From assembly GCA_964427505.1 (NCBI GenBank), contig CAYRUO010000007.1, forward strand, positions 44,969-108,968: DNA of 64,000 bases. Reading direction: 5' to 3'. The notes below the pieces were generated by a model. The model was given only the letters and a program-made list of their open reading frames with translations, was not told where the DNA came from and searched no databases. Origin of the DNA: Thermanaerothrix sp034436175 (GTDB taxonomy: Bacteria > Chloroflexota > Anaerolineae > Anaerolineales > Anaerolineaceae). Position numbers and translations under genes: made by a program. Below are positions 53,074-61,792 of this stretch, piece after piece (the stretch's first letter is position 1; every line of letters starts with the position of its first letter).

Positions 53074-53837
53074 CGGCTGAGTTTCCCCGCCAGTTCCAGA
53101 TCAATGACCTGCTTGAACACCTCGAACGGCTGAGCGCCCAACAGCGCAATACCATTGATAAAGAAGGTCGGTGTGGAATTGATCCCTAGATCAGCCGCAT
53201 AGTTGTAATCACCCTCAACCTCGGCCTGGTAACGCCGTTCATCCAGGCAGGTGGTGAACTGATCAAGGTTTAGGCTCAGGCGCTTGGCATACGCAAGATA
53301 TGTCTCCCGTCCCAACGCTTGCCCACCGCTGAAGAGCAAATCGTGAAACTCCCAGAACTTACCCTGTTCATGGGCGCAGTTAGCCGCTTCCGCCGCCGGA
53401 GCCGCCTCGGGATGAATGCTGTAAAGGGGGAAATCGCGGTACACCAGGCGCACCTTGTCGCCATAAGCAGCCTGAATTTTAGGCCAAACCTGCACATGCC
53501 AGCGCTGGCAGTACGGGCATTGGAAGTCACTGAACTCGATAATCGTGATCGGAGCATTCTCCGGCCCCAACACCGGATCATCATCCACCGGCACGTCATA
53601 ACGCGTCACCTGGCGTGGAGCATCAGATTCGGCCTGCTGTGCCGCCAGTTGCGCTTTCAAATCCGCAACCTGGCGCCCCCAAACGCCGTAACCCGCGGCC
53701 AGGCCCAGCAAAAACGCCGCCACACCAATGCTCAGGATACGCCACCAACGCAACGACGTCTGAGTACCCGACGTTGCTTGCGGTGAAGAAGGGAGAGAGA
53801 CCTCACGACTTACAAATGGTGAATCACTCATTGTCAT
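53070..53837 (-). CDS. Membrane-anchored DsbA-like thiol-disulfide protein
   Basis: The 255-residue product has a single N-terminal membrane anchor (about 32-52) and an extracytoplasmic thioredoxin domain. FSDFQCPYCQRWHV holds the CPYC active site, LVYRDFPLY and the cis-Pro loop NSTPTFFING follow. This is the DsbA/DsbD-like (PF13462-like) disulfide family found in many bacteria with a simple envelope. Two further Cys (ANCAHEQG and TCLDE) may form a second disulfide. It overlaps the response regulator gene by 14 bases and the kinase by four. Confidence 0.9.
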   Translation of the reverse strand: MTMSDSPFVSREVSLPSSPQATSGTQTSLRWWRILSIGVAAFLLGLAAGYGVWGRQVADLKAQLAAQQAESDAPRQVTRYDVPVDDDPVLGPENAPITIIEFSDFQCPYCQRWHVQVWPKIQAAYGDKVRLVYRDFPLYSIHPEAAPAAEAANCAHEQGKFWEFHDLLFSGGQALGRETYLAYAKRLSLNLDQFTTCLDERRYQAEVEGDYNYAADLGINSTPTFFINGIALLGAQPFEVFKQVIDLELAGKLSR

Positions 53838-54933
53838 CCATGTCCTCGGCTTCAGGTTCGGGTGCCAGGCCTAAACGACGCGCCTGGTCATAAGTCAGGG
53901 CTTCGGGGGTGAGCGGAGAAGCCGCCTCACTTTCAACAGCAGATTCCCAAAAGGCATCAATCGCCTGAGGATCGGCGGGAAGCACCGGTTGTTCCAGGCT
54001 TTCCACCAGGGGTTGCAGTTCGGCGGCTTCCACCGGTAGGACTTCTTCCGGTACGATCTCGGCTTCCACACCCGGGGGTAGTGTCAACGGCGGCTCTGGG
54101 GGCGGCGGCGCCGTGGTTACGGTGAGATAACCCACCCCCATCTCATCCAAAATGCGCGCAACCTCTTGCGCCGCTTGTAACACCGCCTCAAACGCCAACG
54201 GCAACCGCACCGCGCTCTCACTCGCGGGAGTGACCAACACCAATGCAAACACCCCCACCGGCGCAAAAAGAAGGTCTACCTCGGCGCCTTTGAACGCCGT
54301 AACCCCTTGCGGCGGACCGGGACGAATCAGGCGCGAGACCTTAACGTTAGCACTAAGGGCCGCCATCAACGGCGGGATCCACTCGCTTTCAAAATAAGCC
54401 GGTAGCCACTCGCCAGCCTGGGCTACAATGTGCCCTCGATCATCCAGCAGGAAGACCGCATGCGCATTCACGGCTTGGCGTAGGCGCCCCAGACGTACTG
54501 CCAAGCGGGGCGTCTCCTCTCCCGTGCCGGGCACGGTTTCGGCAGGCGGGGGCGGCGCAGTGGGCAGCCCCAGCACCTCGGCCACCGCATCCAGAAAGGT
54601 GTTCATACTAAGGGGCTTGCGCAGAAAACGCACCGCACCGACTTCCTGAGCGCGTTGCGCCAATCCTTCCTCGGTAAGCGCCGTGATTAAAATGCAGGGC
54701 GTCTGAGGAAAGCGCTGGTGTAACTTCTTAACCAGGTCAAAGCCCGACATCCCCGGCAAGCGAATATCAGCAATCATCAGGTCGGCACCCTGGCGGGAAA
54801 CATCCAGCAGGGCTTCCTCTGCCGAAGGTACCACATGGATCTCCAACGCCGGATCAAGGGTCAATAGGGCACTGCGCAACATTCGCCCTAATTCCAGTGT
54901 GTCTTCAACAATTAACACCCGCCGCGCGGCCAT
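53824..54933 (-). CDS. Response regulator with a roadblock-like module
   Basis: The 369-residue product begins with a receiver domain (1-122): acidic Glu10-Asp11, phosphoacceptor Asp56 in IADIRLPGMSG, Lys in RKPLS. A Pro-rich linker (about 123-145) follows. The middle (145-270) has HAVFLLDDRGHIVAQAGEWL and LFAPVGVFALVLVT, which resembles a roadblock/LC7 fold used for small GTPases or protein contacts. The C-terminus is an acidic, Glu/Pro-rich tail. It has no DNA-binding domain. Its partner histidine kinase is not in view. It leads a leftward operon with the DsbA-like protein and the kinase. Confidence 0.8.
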   Translation of the reverse strand: MAARRVLIVEDTLELGRMLRSALLTLDPALEIHVVPSAEEALLDVSRQGADLMIADIRLPGMSGFDLVKKLHQRFPQTPCILITALTEEGLAQRAQEVGAVRFLRKPLSMNTFLDAVAEVLGLPTAPPPPAETVPGTGEETPRLAVRLGRLRQAVNAHAVFLLDDRGHIVAQAGEWLPAYFESEWIPPLMAALSANVKVSRLIRPGPPQGVTAFKGAEVDLLFAPVGVFALVLVTPASESAVRLPLAFEAVLQAAQEVARILDEMGVGYLTVTTAPPPPEPPLTLPPGVEAEIVPEEVLPVEAAELQPLVESLEQPVLPADPQAIDAFWESAVESEAASPLTPEALTYDQARRLGLAPEPEAEDMDDNE

Positions 54934-55021
54934 CGGCTCTCCCCTGATTGGATTCAGTTGAGGCTATTATACAGGATTTTGCCGCCCTCAACCGAGCCTA
55001 AAAGACCCTTTACCCCCTGCT

Positions 55022-55954
55022 TTAGGCGGGATACGACGCCCGCGAGGACGTCGAGGAAAGCCACGGCTCTGCCCCAAGGCCGGGGGTTACGGTAACGCCG
55101 CCATCCTCCGGTGGGAGTGGAATGAACAAAGGATAGCCATCCGGCGCCGCTTCGGTCATCGCAATACCCACCCCAAATGCCCGGCTTAATAACTCTGGTT
55201 GCAGCACTTCGCGCGGGGTTCCCCACGCCCACAACCGCCCCGCCACCAAAAGCGCCACTCGATCCGCATAGCGAACGGCCTGGTTAAGATCGTGCAGCAC
55301 CATCAACACCCCCCGCCGCGGGAACGATGAGGTGGCACCATTGTCGGCCAGGTGACGCAGGTGCGTCAGCAGGGTCACCTGATACTGCAAATCCAAGTGG
55401 GTGGTAGGTTCATCTAAAAGCAGAAACGGCGTTCCCTGGGCTAATGCGCGCGCCAGCAGTACCCGTTGCAACTCACCACCGGACAGTTCGGCGAGACGGC
55501 GCTCAACCAGGTGGGCCGCCTCCACCTGTGCCAAAGCCTGGTGAGCAATCGCCTCATCCTGAGGCGAAACCTGACCCAAGATATTCACATAAGGGGTGCG
55601 CCCTAAAAGCACAGTCTCCCAGACGGTGAAGGCTAAAGGCAGTTGATGATTCTGGGGCACCACTGCCAAATAGCGCGCCCGCTGCCGAGGTGACGCCCAC
55701 ACCAGGTCAATATTGCCAATGCGGATTTCGCCATCATCAGGTGTAAGCACGCCGCTAATTGCCCGAATCAATGTGGATTTACCGGCGCCGTTGGGGCCGA
55801 TCAGCGCCACAATCTGTCCGCGTTCCAGACTGAGCGAGACATCCCCCAAGACACGCCGTCCCTGCAGGACGACCGTCACATGCTCAACCGACAATTTGCC
55901 AGTCGCATCCGGGTCATGCGAGGCTGATGTTACCTTCCTAACGTTTAGGTTCAC
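55022..55954 (-). CDS. Cobalamin-type ABC importer ATPase (BtuD-like)
   Basis: The GTG at 55954 overlaps the upstream stop (GTGA) and has GGGAGGTGG before it. The product has 310 residues. Walker A is GPNGAGKST, the Q-loop is in VPQNHQLPLAF, the signature LSGGELQRVLLARAL, and Walker B FLLLDEPTTHLD. This is the FhuC/BtuD branch that powers B12, haem or iron-chelate uptake. The C-terminal ~55 residues are rich in Gly/Ser and extend past the usual end. The riboswitch at the head of the operon points to B12. It is the last gene. Confidence 0.9.
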   Translation of the reverse strand: MNLNVRKVTSASHDPDATGKLSVEHVTVVLQGRRVLGDVSLSLERGQIVALIGPNGAGKSTLIRAISGVLTPDDGEIRIGNIDLVWASPRQRARYLAVVPQNHQLPLAFTVWETVLLGRTPYVNILGQVSPQDEAIAHQALAQVEAAHLVERRLAELSGGELQRVLLARALAQGTPFLLLDEPTTHLDLQYQVTLLTHLRHLADNGATSSFPRRGVLMVLHDLNQAVRYADRVALLVAGRLWAWGTPREVLQPELLSRAFGVGIAMTEAAPDGYPLFIPLPPEDGGVTVTPGLGAEPWLSSTSSRASYPA

Positions 55955-56781
55955 TGCACCACCTCCCTCAGATGCGCCTGTAGCCAAGCCGCAGTCTCTA
56001 ACAGCGAAGGCCCATCGTGAATCAGGTTCTGCCCACGCTGTACCGTTGAAACGATCACCCGCAGGTCAGGAAGCATCTTATCCCAACCGCGCTCGTGCTT
56101 CAATGGTTCTGCATCGAGCGGATATTCCGGTTCGGAAAAGAGCACCCACACCTGTGGTTGAGCCGCCACTACCGCGCTTAGATCCAACGGCAGATAAGCC
56201 GCCGCACGGTAACCGAAAATATTCTGCCCTCCGGCGACTTCAATCACATCATGGATGAACGTGAGTGCACCGGGCGTGCGCGGGTGTGGGCCAAACCAGA
56301 GTTCCACATAGACACGCGGACGAGGCCGAAGCGCACGCGCGGCCACCTCCGCCCAACCCGCCTGCCAGCGCGTTAACAGTGCGCGCGCCGCTTGAACCTC
56401 TCCCATCAGTCCCCCTAGGATTACCACATTCTCCCATATACCGTAAATGCTATTGGGCAGCGGCAGCACGAACACCGGCCACCCTTGCCGCAAGAGATGT
56501 TGTGCGAGAGGACGTTGCACCCCCGTCGTCAGCAATAGGAGATCCGGCTGTACCTCATGCAAAAGGGATTCATCTACACGCAGGTAATCACCCACGACCG
56601 GCACGTTCAAATTAGGCACATAACGCCCACAGTAGGCAGATACCCCCACTACCCGCTCACCGCACCCCATGGCAAACAATGCCTCGGTCAACCCCGAAAC
56701 CAAGCTAACCACCCGCTGTGGGGGATAGCGAAATGCCACCCCCTGCCCTAAAGCATCGCAAAAAATACGGCGCTTCGTCAT
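55951..56781 (-). CDS. BtuF-like helical-backbone metal receptor without signal peptide
   Basis: The 276-residue product has the periplasmic binding protein pattern of the BtuF/FepB class: YPPQRVVSLVSGLTEALFAMG, VVGVSAYCGRY, VVGDYLRVDESLLHEVQPDLL, and the later VYVELWFGPHPRT and VIEVAGGQNIF. It starts directly with the mature part (MTKRRIFCDALGQ), without signal peptide or lipobox, so it should stay in the cytosol unless a start was missed upstream. It lies between permease and ATPase genes, overlapping the ATPase by four bases. It may bind a corrinoid inside the cell, an unusual arrangement. Confidence 0.75.
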   Translation of the reverse strand: MTKRRIFCDALGQGVAFRYPPQRVVSLVSGLTEALFAMGCGERVVGVSAYCGRYVPNLNVPVVGDYLRVDESLLHEVQPDLLLLTTGVQRPLAQHLLRQGWPVFVLPLPNSIYGIWENVVILGGLMGEVQAARALLTRWQAGWAEVAARALRPRPRVYVELWFGPHPRTPGALTFIHDVIEVAGGQNIFGYRAAAYLPLDLSAVVAAQPQVWVLFSEPEYPLDAEPLKHERGWDKMLPDLRVIVSTVQRGQNLIHDGPSLLETAAWLQAHLREVVQ

Positions 56782-56782
56782 T

Positions 56783-57784
56783 TCAGCCTATCCCTTGAGT
56801 TTTGCTCCGGCGCAAGAGCCAAAGGAAGAACGGCGCACCCGCCAGCGCTGTGATGACCCCCACCGGCAGTTCCTGTGGGGCAAGCAACACCCGCGCCAGC
56901 ACATCTGCCAGCAGTAATGCTGTCGCCCCGCCCAAGATACTGCGCGGGATCAACGCCCGATAATCCGGGCCAAAAAGCAAGCGCATGACATGAGGAACAA
57001 TGAGGCCGATAAAGCCGATGATCCCGGCAAACGCAACCGCGGCGGCGGTGCTGAGGGCAGCCGCCAGCAAGATGCCCATGCGCACACGCGCCACGTTCAA
57101 CCCCAATTGTTGTGCCTGCTCGTCCCCGAATTGCAACACGTTCAGCGCATGCCCGCTGATCATTAACCCGCCTAATCCGATCAGAAGGTAAGGCAACATG
57201 ACCCCCACGGCCTGCCATCCCCCCAAGGCAGCGCCCCCCAGCAACCATGCTAACGCGCGCCGCAACTCCCCTGTGGAACGCAGCATCAAGAACGAGGTTA
57301 AGGCTGAGGCAAAGGATGAAACCGCTACCCCCGCCAGGATCAGATTCGCCGTTGGCAACGCCTGCCCACTGCGCGCCAGGGCCATCACCACCAGCACCGT
57401 ACCCATCGCGGCGAGGAAAGCCGCCGCCGGCACGGCCATCAACCCCCAAAACGAGTATGGCCAGCGCAAACTCATGGCCAGCACCGCCCCCAAGCCGGCT
57501 CCCGAAGCCACACCAATTAGATAGGGATCGGCAAGAGGGTTGCGGAAAAGCCCTTGATAAGCGGCACCGCTTCCACCTAGGGCGGCGCCGGTCAATGCAA
57601 TTAACACCGTGCGCGGCAGACGAATGTCCCACAGGATGGTATGATGGGCGGGATTCGCCGCTTGGCCGAATAAGGCCCGCCAGATTTCCCCCAGCGGGAT
57701 GCTCACGGCGCCAATGTGCACGCTCAGCGCTAACGCCGCCCCCAGGGCAAGGACTAGGATGATCCAGGAAGAGGTCTTTTTCAT
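56783..57784 (-). CDS. Cobalamin-type ABC importer permease (BtuC-like)
   Basis: The ATG at 57784 gives 333 residues; a longer frame would reach back into the binding-protein gene. About ten membrane helices are seen. The FecCD hallmarks are present: RLPRTVLIALTGAALGGSGA, YQGLFRNPLADPYLIGVASGAG, and the coupling-helix region GFIGLIVPHVMRLLFGPDYRALIP. LADVLARVLLAPQELPVGVITA ends it. This is the membrane part of a B12/siderophore importer, between binding lipoprotein and binding-like protein genes. Confidence 0.92.
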   Translation of the reverse strand: MKKTSSWIILVLALGAALALSVHIGAVSIPLGEIWRALFGQAANPAHHTILWDIRLPRTVLIALTGAALGGSGAAYQGLFRNPLADPYLIGVASGAGLGAVLAMSLRWPYSFWGLMAVPAAAFLAAMGTVLVVMALARSGQALPTANLILAGVAVSSFASALTSFLMLRSTGELRRALAWLLGGAALGGWQAVGVMLPYLLIGLGGLMISGHALNVLQFGDEQAQQLGLNVARVRMGILLAAALSTAAAVAFAGIIGFIGLIVPHVMRLLFGPDYRALIPRSILGGATALLLADVLARVLLAPQELPVGVITALAGAPFFLWLLRRSKTQGIG

Positions 57785-57839
57785 ATCGGCCAGGTTGCGG
57801 CCCCATCCTGATCGTACGATCAGGATAGGGCCAAAGGAC

Positions 57840-58844
57840 TTATTTGAAGATTTCAGGGTGTAAGATTTTGGCCAGGTTTTCCAGCGCATCCACCAGGCGC
57901 GGACCGGGGCGGCTGATAGTATCATCATCAAAGGGGATGACCCGCCCCTCTTTGACGGCACGCAGGCCGCTCCATCCGGGACGTTGAGCCACACTTTCCG
58001 GCGTGGTGCCCCATTTAGCATCCCCAAGCAGGATAAAATCGGGGTCCGCCGCCACAATTTGCTCTAGGCTCATCTGCGCCCAAGCGCTGTCTAACCCTGC
58101 GGCGATATTAATGCCCCCCGCGCGGGCGATTAGCGCGTCGTGGAACGAGCCGGGACCTGCCGTCCAGGGTTTGGCCGGGTCTTGAGAGGCATCCAGTTCA
58201 TAAAAGACCTTCGGCTTCTGGTTGACCACGGCGATCTTGGCATCTACCGCCGCTACCCGCGCTTTGAGGCTCTCGATCAGGGCTGTGGCTTCTGCCTCGC
58301 GTCCGCACAGCCTCCCCACCACCTCCAAGTTAGTGTACAAGTCTTCTAACGTCACCGGGTTAGGCACCAGAAAGACCGTTAACCCTGCCTCTTCCATTGC
58401 TTTGACCTGCTCCGGAGATTGAATGCCGGCGGCCAGCACCAAATCGGGTTGCAAGGCGACTAATTGTTCTAAGTTGAGGGTTTCCCAGGTGGAACCGATA
58501 TCGGTAATTGAGACCGCTTCGGGCGGGTAATCCGAGAACGAGTCGCGCCCGATGATTTGACTGGCGGCGCCGAGAGCAAACAGGATTTCGGTATTCGAGG
58601 GGGCCAGCGAGATGACGCGCTGAGCCGGGGCGTCCAGCGTCACCACCCGCCCCAAGCCATCGGTGGCGGAAATTTGGGTAAGGGTGGGGGTGGCAACAAC
58701 CGTAGGGGCCAACGTTGCTGTTGGCAGTTCTATCCGTGTTTCGGTCACAGTCGGCGTTACCGCAGGTGTGGCCGAAACACAGGCCGTCAGTGTCAGGATG
58801 AAAAACAGAGTTAGAACCAGGAAACGGGAAAATGGTTTCATCAT
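57840..58844 (-). CDS. Cobalamin-type ABC importer binding lipoprotein (BtuF-like)
   Basis: I place the start at the ATG at 58844, after GGAG; ATGs at 58841 and 58856 also fit. The 334-residue product has a lipobox signal (TLTACVS) and a Thr/Pro linker. A BtuF-like domain follows: VTLDAPAQRVISLAPSNTEILFALG, IIGRDSFSDYPPEA, LEQLVALQPDLVLAAG, and the C-terminal half with GGINIAAGLDSAW and FILLGDAKWG. It is anchored outside the membrane and should capture cobalamin or a corrinoid for the downstream permease. The cobalamin riboswitch lies about 145 bases upstream. Confidence 0.92.
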   Translation of the reverse strand: MMKPFSRFLVLTLFFILTLTACVSATPAVTPTVTETRIELPTATLAPTVVATPTLTQISATDGLGRVVTLDAPAQRVISLAPSNTEILFALGAASQIIGRDSFSDYPPEAVSITDIGSTWETLNLEQLVALQPDLVLAAGIQSPEQVKAMEEAGLTVFLVPNPVTLEDLYTNLEVVGRLCGREAEATALIESLKARVAAVDAKIAVVNQKPKVFYELDASQDPAKPWTAGPGSFHDALIARAGGINIAAGLDSAWAQMSLEQIVAADPDFILLGDAKWGTTPESVAQRPGWSGLRAVKEGRVIPFDDDTISRPGPRLVDALENLAKILHPEIFK

Positions 58845-58987
58845 TGGCAACTCCATGAACAGACAAACTTATGAAGGGAAAGAACAACTTGTAGGGCCTG
58901 AAGCGAAGCCCACTACACACGGCCAAAAGGCCGGTCAAATGGATTCAAATTCGTGTCATCGTCGTTTCATCCGCGGCTCGGGCAGGT

Positions 58988-59215
58988 AAAACGCGACCTC
59001 CCTGTCGGGGAGACAGGGAGGTGAGAAACCAAGGCTGCCAGAGCATCGGTTCCCACCTCCTTTCCACGAGAGGCTGGTGAACCCCTACCGGGCGGGCGAC
59101 CTGGCTGAGAGGGCCTCAACCCTCATCACAGTTGCGGGACAGCACCGGACTTGCACCGGTTTCGCCTTTAAGCCGCTCCATCCGGGGAGACAGGCACCCG
59201 GCAGGTGTTATGGGA
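58988..59215 (-). promoter_or_regulatory. Cobalamin riboswitch with terminator
   Basis: On the minus strand the conserved core reads GGTGCAAGTCCGGTGCTGTC and then CCGCAACTGTGATGAGGG (about 59115-59155), the cobalamin aptamer E-loop/P-core. AGCCAGG and the matching outer stem (CACCTGCCGGGTGCC near 59200) follow. Downstream, an 11-bp hairpin (58996-59022) with loop and a T run is the terminator. Bound B12 would end transcription before the importer genes. Confidence 0.92.
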
Positions 59216-59231
59216 TTGTCAAACTGGGATG

Positions 59232-59260
59232 ATTGTAAGCGGGGGCGGGGTTCTTGTCAA
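59232..59260 (-). promoter_or_regulatory. Promoter of the cobalamin riboswitch transcript
   Basis: A perfect TTGACA and TACAAT lie 17 bases apart on the minus strand. Transcription would begin near 59225, ten bases before the aptamer. It is back to back with the tRNA promoter. Confidence 0.8.
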
Positions 59261-59268
59261 GAAAAGGA

Positions 59269-59297
59269 TTGCCAAATCTGCCCTTCACGGCTATAAT
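59269..59297 (+). promoter_or_regulatory. Promoter of tRNA-Pro
   Basis: TTGCCA and a perfect TATAAT are 17 bases apart, with the tRNA starting 11 bases after the -10 box. Confidence 0.85.
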
Positions 59298-59308
59298 AAA
59301 GGCTGTCT

Positions 59309-59386
59309 CGGGGCGTGGCGCAGCCCGGCTAGCGCGCTTGCATGGGGTGCAAGAGGTCCTGGGTTCAAATCCCAGCGCCCCGACCA
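59309..59386 (+). tRNA. tRNA-Pro (anticodon GGG)
   Basis: Acceptor arms CGGGGCG and CGCCCCG pair, followed by an encoded ACCA. The anticodon arm is CTTGC-ATGGGGT-GCAAG, so the anticodon is GGG, for Pro codons CCC and CCU. The T arm is CTGGG-TTCAAAT-CCCAG. The D arm has GCGC/GCGC pairing. All cloverleaf parts are present. Confidence 0.95.
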
Positions 59387-59413
59387 ATCCCAAAGGGTCT
59401 TTTTATTTCTTCT

Positions 59414-59443
59414 ACGGCTCGCACCTGAGCCGTTTTTGTTTTT
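59414..59443 (+). terminator. Terminator after tRNA-Pro
   Basis: ACGGCTC pairs perfectly with GAGCCGT over a six-base loop, followed by TTTTGTTTTT. Confidence 0.85.
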
Positions 59444-59675
59444 GAAAAGGGATTTTTTTTCGAGCCAACCCCGTATAGACAATCTTATCACTGTTCCCTT
59501 CAATAGCCTGCTATAATGAATCTAGCGGGGTTCTTTTGCCTCATCTCTCCCTCCCCTAAATCGTGCCTTCTCATATTCCCTTAAGGAACTTTTCTGAGGG
59601 ATTCAGCGTCACTATATGAATGGAAGCCCTGAACTTATTTCACTTGATCCTTATGTGGAGAAACGGAGGAGAAGT

Positions 59676-60851
59676 ATGAGAAAAACGTTACCTTGGGTTA
59701 AACTGAGCATCCTCATCCTGGCCCTACTGACTGCCGGGTGCTTTCCCTTCTTGGGGCCGCGCCCCAGTGCCAATCAAGCCGCCACCTACGCGGCACAAAC
59801 CGTTGAGGCGCGCCTGACCGAGATGGCCCTGCAAACGCTGATCGCCCAGTTGACGGTCACCCCGGCCATCCCCAGCCCCATCCCCACCGCTACGCCGGCG
59901 CCGCAAGAGGCCACAGCCACCGCCTTACCCCCCACCACAGCGCCGACCACCTTACCCACCCTTGCGCCGGCCACGCCGACTGCCACGCCCATCCCCTGCA
60001 ATTGGGCTAAATTCATCAAAGATGTGACTGTGCCCGATGGCACCGAGTTCCGCCCCGGCGAAAGTTTCACCAAGACCTGGCGTTTGCAAAACATCGGCTC
60101 ATGCACCTGGACGGCAGATTACGCCCTGGTCTTCGCCAATGGCAACGCTATGGACGGCCCGGCCTCCCAGAAGTTGAATACCACCGTTCGCCCGGGTGAA
60201 ACCGTGGATATCTCGGTTAATTTGAAAGCCCCCACCAACCCCGGCGATTACACCGGCAATTGGAAACTGCGCAGTGCCGACGGTGTCGTTTTCGGCTTAG
60301 GGCGCAACGCCGATCAGCCCTTCTGGGTCAAGATTAAAGTCGTTCAGCCCTCAAAGGTCGCCTTTGACCTGGCAGCAAACTACTGCACCGCCGAATGGCG
60401 CACACCGGCCGGTACACTGACCTGCCCATCCAGTGGGATTGACACCACCAACGGCTCGATCACGATTAACAACGCGCCCAAACTGGAAGGCGGCCGCCAG
60501 GAGGACGAGCCGGCGATCATCTCCGTGCCTTCATCGGGTGACGGTGGCTATATCAGCGGCAAATTCCCGGTCTTTAAAGTCGCCAAGGGTGACCGCTTCA
60601 AGGCCATCATCGGTTGTCTAGATGGTGCCCCTAACTGCAACGTCATGTTCCAGTTGAACTACATCGCCGATGGCGGCGCGGAGCAAAGCCTGGGCTCATG
60701 GAACCAAACCTCAGACGGAAAGTGGGAGTCCTTAGATATTGACCTGAGCAGCCTGGACGGCAAATCGGTGCAGTTCATCCTCAAAGTGCTCAATAACGGC
60801 AACTCCCAGGACGACCTGGCCTTCTGGCTGGCACCGCGCGTCGTGCGCTAA
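59676..60851 (+). CDS. Lipoprotein with NBR1-type Ig-like domain
   Basis: The ATG at 59676 follows CGGAGGAG, giving 391 residues. The lipobox is LTAGC (Cys22), with a long Thr/Ala/Pro linker (about 65-108). CNWAKFIKDVTVPDGTEFRP, FTKTWRLQNIGSCTWT and YTGNWKLRSADG are the features of the NBR1-type Ig domain (about 110-215), with Trp residues in typical places. A second beta-rich domain (225-391) has CLDGAPNCNVMFQLNY and ends with FWLAPRVVR. It should be anchored to the outer face of the membrane, probably binding glycans or other proteins. Such lipoproteins are frequent in Anaerolineae. Confidence 0.85.
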   Translation: MRKTLPWVKLSILILALLTAGCFPFLGPRPSANQAATYAAQTVEARLTEMALQTLIAQLTVTPAIPSPIPTATPAPQEATATALPPTTAPTTLPTLAPATPTATPIPCNWAKFIKDVTVPDGTEFRPGESFTKTWRLQNIGSCTWTADYALVFANGNAMDGPASQKLNTTVRPGETVDISVNLKAPTNPGDYTGNWKLRSADGVVFGLGRNADQPFWVKIKVVQPSKVAFDLAANYCTAEWRTPAGTLTCPSSGIDTTNGSITINNAPKLEGGRQEDEPAIISVPSSGDGGYISGKFPVFKVAKGDRFKAIIGCLDGAPNCNVMFQLNYIADGGAEQSLGSWNQTSDGKWESLDIDLSSLDGKSVQFILKVLNNGNSQDDLAFWLAPRVVR

Positions 60852-60859
60852 ACCCTCCA

Positions 60860-60895
60860 CCCGGCTCCCTCAGGGTTGAGGGGGCCGGGATTTCT
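60860..60895 (+). terminator. Terminator after the Ig-like lipoprotein gene
   Basis: CCCGGCTCCCTC pairs with GAGGGGGCCGGG over a short loop, followed by ATTTCTC; the T-tract is modest. Confidence 0.65.
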
Positions 60896-60929
60896 CAATC
60901 GGGTATAACACCCAACCCAGGAGTCAATC

Positions 60930-61709
60930 ATGAAATCTACCTTTTTGTCTCATTTGCATCTTCCAGCCGGGCCCCGACGCCGCATCGGGTTCAGCCTGAG
61001 CCTCATCGCAACCCTCATCTTGGCCTTGTTCCTGCCGCTCTCACTGGCTCAAGCCTACTCTGGTTATCCCACTTTCGATATCGTCTCGGTAAAACCGGAC
61101 GAATCCGTCACCATCAAGGTGGTCAACCTGCCCCCTAATCAGACCTTCACCGTGCGCATGGGTAAAATTGGCACCCGCGCCATCGGGGGCATTGAGGTTG
61201 GGCAGTTCACCTCAGGGAGCGGGGGCACCCAGACCCTGACCTACAACATACCCGCCGGTTTGAAGGGGTTGCGTCAAATCTCGATCCGCATGGACAGCAA
61301 ACCCGGCGGCTATTTCGCCTATAACTGGTTCTACAACACCACCACCGCGACCGCCACCCCAGGACCGACGAAGACGCCCGGCCCCACGCCCACCCCCAAA
61401 CCCACCCTCAGCGGCTATACCGGCATCCCCACGTTCACCATCCTGAGCGTCGTCGCGGACGACAAAGTCACCATCCGCACCCATAACTTCCCCGCCAACC
61501 AGACCTTTACCGTGCGCATGGGCAAGTACGGCACCAAGGGCATCGGTGGGATTGTCGTCGGGAGCAGTGATTCGGGCAAAGGCGGCGTGCTGGAATTCAC
61601 CTACACCATCCCGGCAGAACTGAAGGGGCAGAGCCGCATCGCCATCCGCCTGGATAGTCCTGCCGGCTTTTACGCCTTCAACTGGTTCTGGAACAACACC
61701 TACCCCTAG
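60930..61709 (+). CDS. Secreted protein with two copies of a ~90-residue domain
   Basis: The 259-residue product has a signal peptide of about 42 residues (hydrophobic 22-38, cleavage after AQA). Two copies of one domain follow, offset by exactly 120 residues: 46-135 and 165-254. Shared pieces are PTF-I-SV, QTFTVRMGK, GTR/K-IGGI-VG, Y-IP, LKG and Y-NWF-N. A Pro/Thr/Gly-rich linker (about 138-160) joins them. The domain looks all-beta and is not recognised. The protein probably sits outside the cell, free or wall-bound. The gene stands alone, with terminators on both sides. Confidence 0.78.
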   Translation: MKSTFLSHLHLPAGPRRRIGFSLSLIATLILALFLPLSLAQAYSGYPTFDIVSVKPDESVTIKVVNLPPNQTFTVRMGKIGTRAIGGIEVGQFTSGSGGTQTLTYNIPAGLKGLRQISIRMDSKPGGYFAYNWFYNTTTATATPGPTKTPGPTPTPKPTLSGYTGIPTFTILSVVADDKVTIRTHNFPANQTFTVRMGKYGTKGIGGIVVGSSDSGKGGVLEFTYTIPAELKGQSRIAIRLDSPAGFYAFNWFWNNTYP

Positions 61710-61724
61710 ATTCCTCGCCCAATA

Positions 61725-61770
61725 AAAACCAGGGGCAGTCACGCAGGACTGCTCTTGGTTTTCGCTTTTC
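61725..61770. terminator. Bidirectional terminator between the repeat protein and folP
   Basis: AAAACCA...GCAGTC pairs with GACTGC...TGGTTTT. The A tract on one side and the T tract on the other make it usable by both convergent genes. Confidence 0.75.
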
Positions 61771-61792
61771 ATCGTTATAGCAAATACTAAGG

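Noticed and set aside
56778..57806. Minus-strand frame of 342 codons
   Set aside because: Out-of-frame shadow of the BtuC-like permease; only the other frame shows the family motifs.
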